From Dryomyza anilis (taxonomy: Eukaryota > Arthropoda > Insecta > Diptera > Dryomyzidae): a stretch of DNA of 64,000 bases. Location of the stretch: the NCBI GenBank assembly GCA_951804985.1, contig OX638133.1, positions 48,023,983 through 48,087,982 on the forward strand. The letters are read 5' to 3'. The notes below the pieces were generated by a model. That model searched no databases. It was not told where the DNA came from and worked only from the letters and a program-made list of their open reading frames with translations. Numbering within the stretch: position 1 is the first letter of the stretch; each line of letters opens with the position of its first letter. Positions 63,630 through 64,000 of the stretch are shown here, in pieces. The position numbers and the translations under genes were made by a program.

Positions 63630-63815
63630 AAAAAAAATCGAAATTCGGACACCTACCGAATATGGGTATCAAATGAAAGGAAATTCTTCAGCGATTGCAA
63701 GGTTATAGTTATTTTCAGGATTCGTATATCGGCTTCCGCCGACTATAATTTTGATAATCCTTACTATCATAGTAACACCTACTTTAAAATTTCCCATGTG
63801 ATCTAACCTTCCCAA
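63630..63815 (-). repeat. Dispersed GTCGG-type repeat, minus copy
   Basis: Its complement contains GGTTAGATCACATGGGAAAT and ATTATAGTCGGCGGAAGCCG, matching 27274-27360 and 53586-53660. Non-coding. Confidence 0.5.
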
Positions 63816-63854
63816 ATGGTTTGAATTTTGGTATACAGTTTTCGTTGGTTTGAA

Positions 63855-63940
63855 ATATCATTAAAAACCAGGGAACTGGGTCAAAGCACAATGGACATAA
63901 CCCTGTGCTGTGGCTCTCTTTTTATCCCACAAAAAAAAAT
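63855..63940 (+). mobile_element. 5'-truncated 3' end of the LOA-like LINE
   Basis: About 85 bp matching 12546-12640 (ATTAAAAACCAGGGAACTGG, CTGTGGCTCT, TTATCCCACA) followed by a short poly(A). The copy contains the stop-codon region and 3' UTR only, as expected from incomplete target-primed reverse transcription. It shows that the family is or was active elsewhere in the genome. Confidence 0.85.
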
Positions 63941-64000
63941 AGTGGATCTAATTATTTTTCTGCGTCACCTTTCAATAGATGTGCAGTAGATGTATTAGTT

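Overview
The window is AT-rich, repeat-saturated DNA from a eukaryote, almost certainly a dipteran insect and plausibly a calyptrate fly (the order is supported, the family is inference). The support is a gypsy-like errantivirus provirus with an env gene, RNase H-bearing LOA-like and RTE-like LINEs, Tc1/mariner fragments, a short repeat with GTCY tracts of the dipteran mini-me type, and a tRNA-headed SINE. I see no host gene I would defend. Nearly every recognisable reading frame belongs to a mobile element and almost all are broken.

Layout. 1-1.6 kb: SINEs, a dispersed repeat and a MITE. 1.6-16.25 kb: a nested stack. A minus-strand RTE-like LINE endonuclease is split by a 13.5 kb LTR provirus (LTRs 2352-3025 and 15223-15883, about 1% different). 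The provirus keeps gag, integrase and env remnants but lacks protease, reverse transcriptase and most of RNase H. It holds about 3.4 kb of extra DNA between pol and env, with two tandem arrays and an intact antisense 87-codon frame, and a 3.4 kb LOA-like LINE with a perfect target-site duplication that has lost its endonuclease. 16.4-18.6 kb: a minisatellite and an older copy of the same LINE. 18.6-26.8 kb: AT-rich DNA with fold-back elements and one SINE. 26.8-32 kb: a fold-back element split by a 4 kb element flanked by TA.

32.0-39.3 kb is the most striking structure: a palindrome of about 7.27 kb with nearly identical 3.56 kb arms around an (AT)n centre, followed directly by a third, partial copy of the arm ending in another (AT)n tract. 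39.9-41.5 kb is an 800 bp tandem duplication. 41.5-46 kb stacks a decayed mariner-like transposase, an RTE-like LINE, a hAT-like end, a SINE split by a TA-flanked MITE and a Tc1 N-terminus. 46-52 kb carries inverted and direct copies of one dispersed repeat, a 61 bp minisatellite and a MITE sitting inside a TA microsatellite. 52-57 kb is mostly unique AT-rich DNA with MITE relatives and one small cluster of palindromic regulatory-type motifs. 57.4-62.9 kb is one minus-strand CR1/Jockey-type LINE cut by a hAT-like fold-back (8 bp duplication) and by a 1.75 kb composite insertion. The end holds a mini-me-like repeat, a SINE and a truncated LOA 3' end.

The elements do not form a pathway. Their relation is chronological nesting, which lets insertion order be read: RTE LINE, then provirus, then LOA LINE; fold-back element, then TA element; Jockey-type LINE, then hAT and composite insertion, then MITE.
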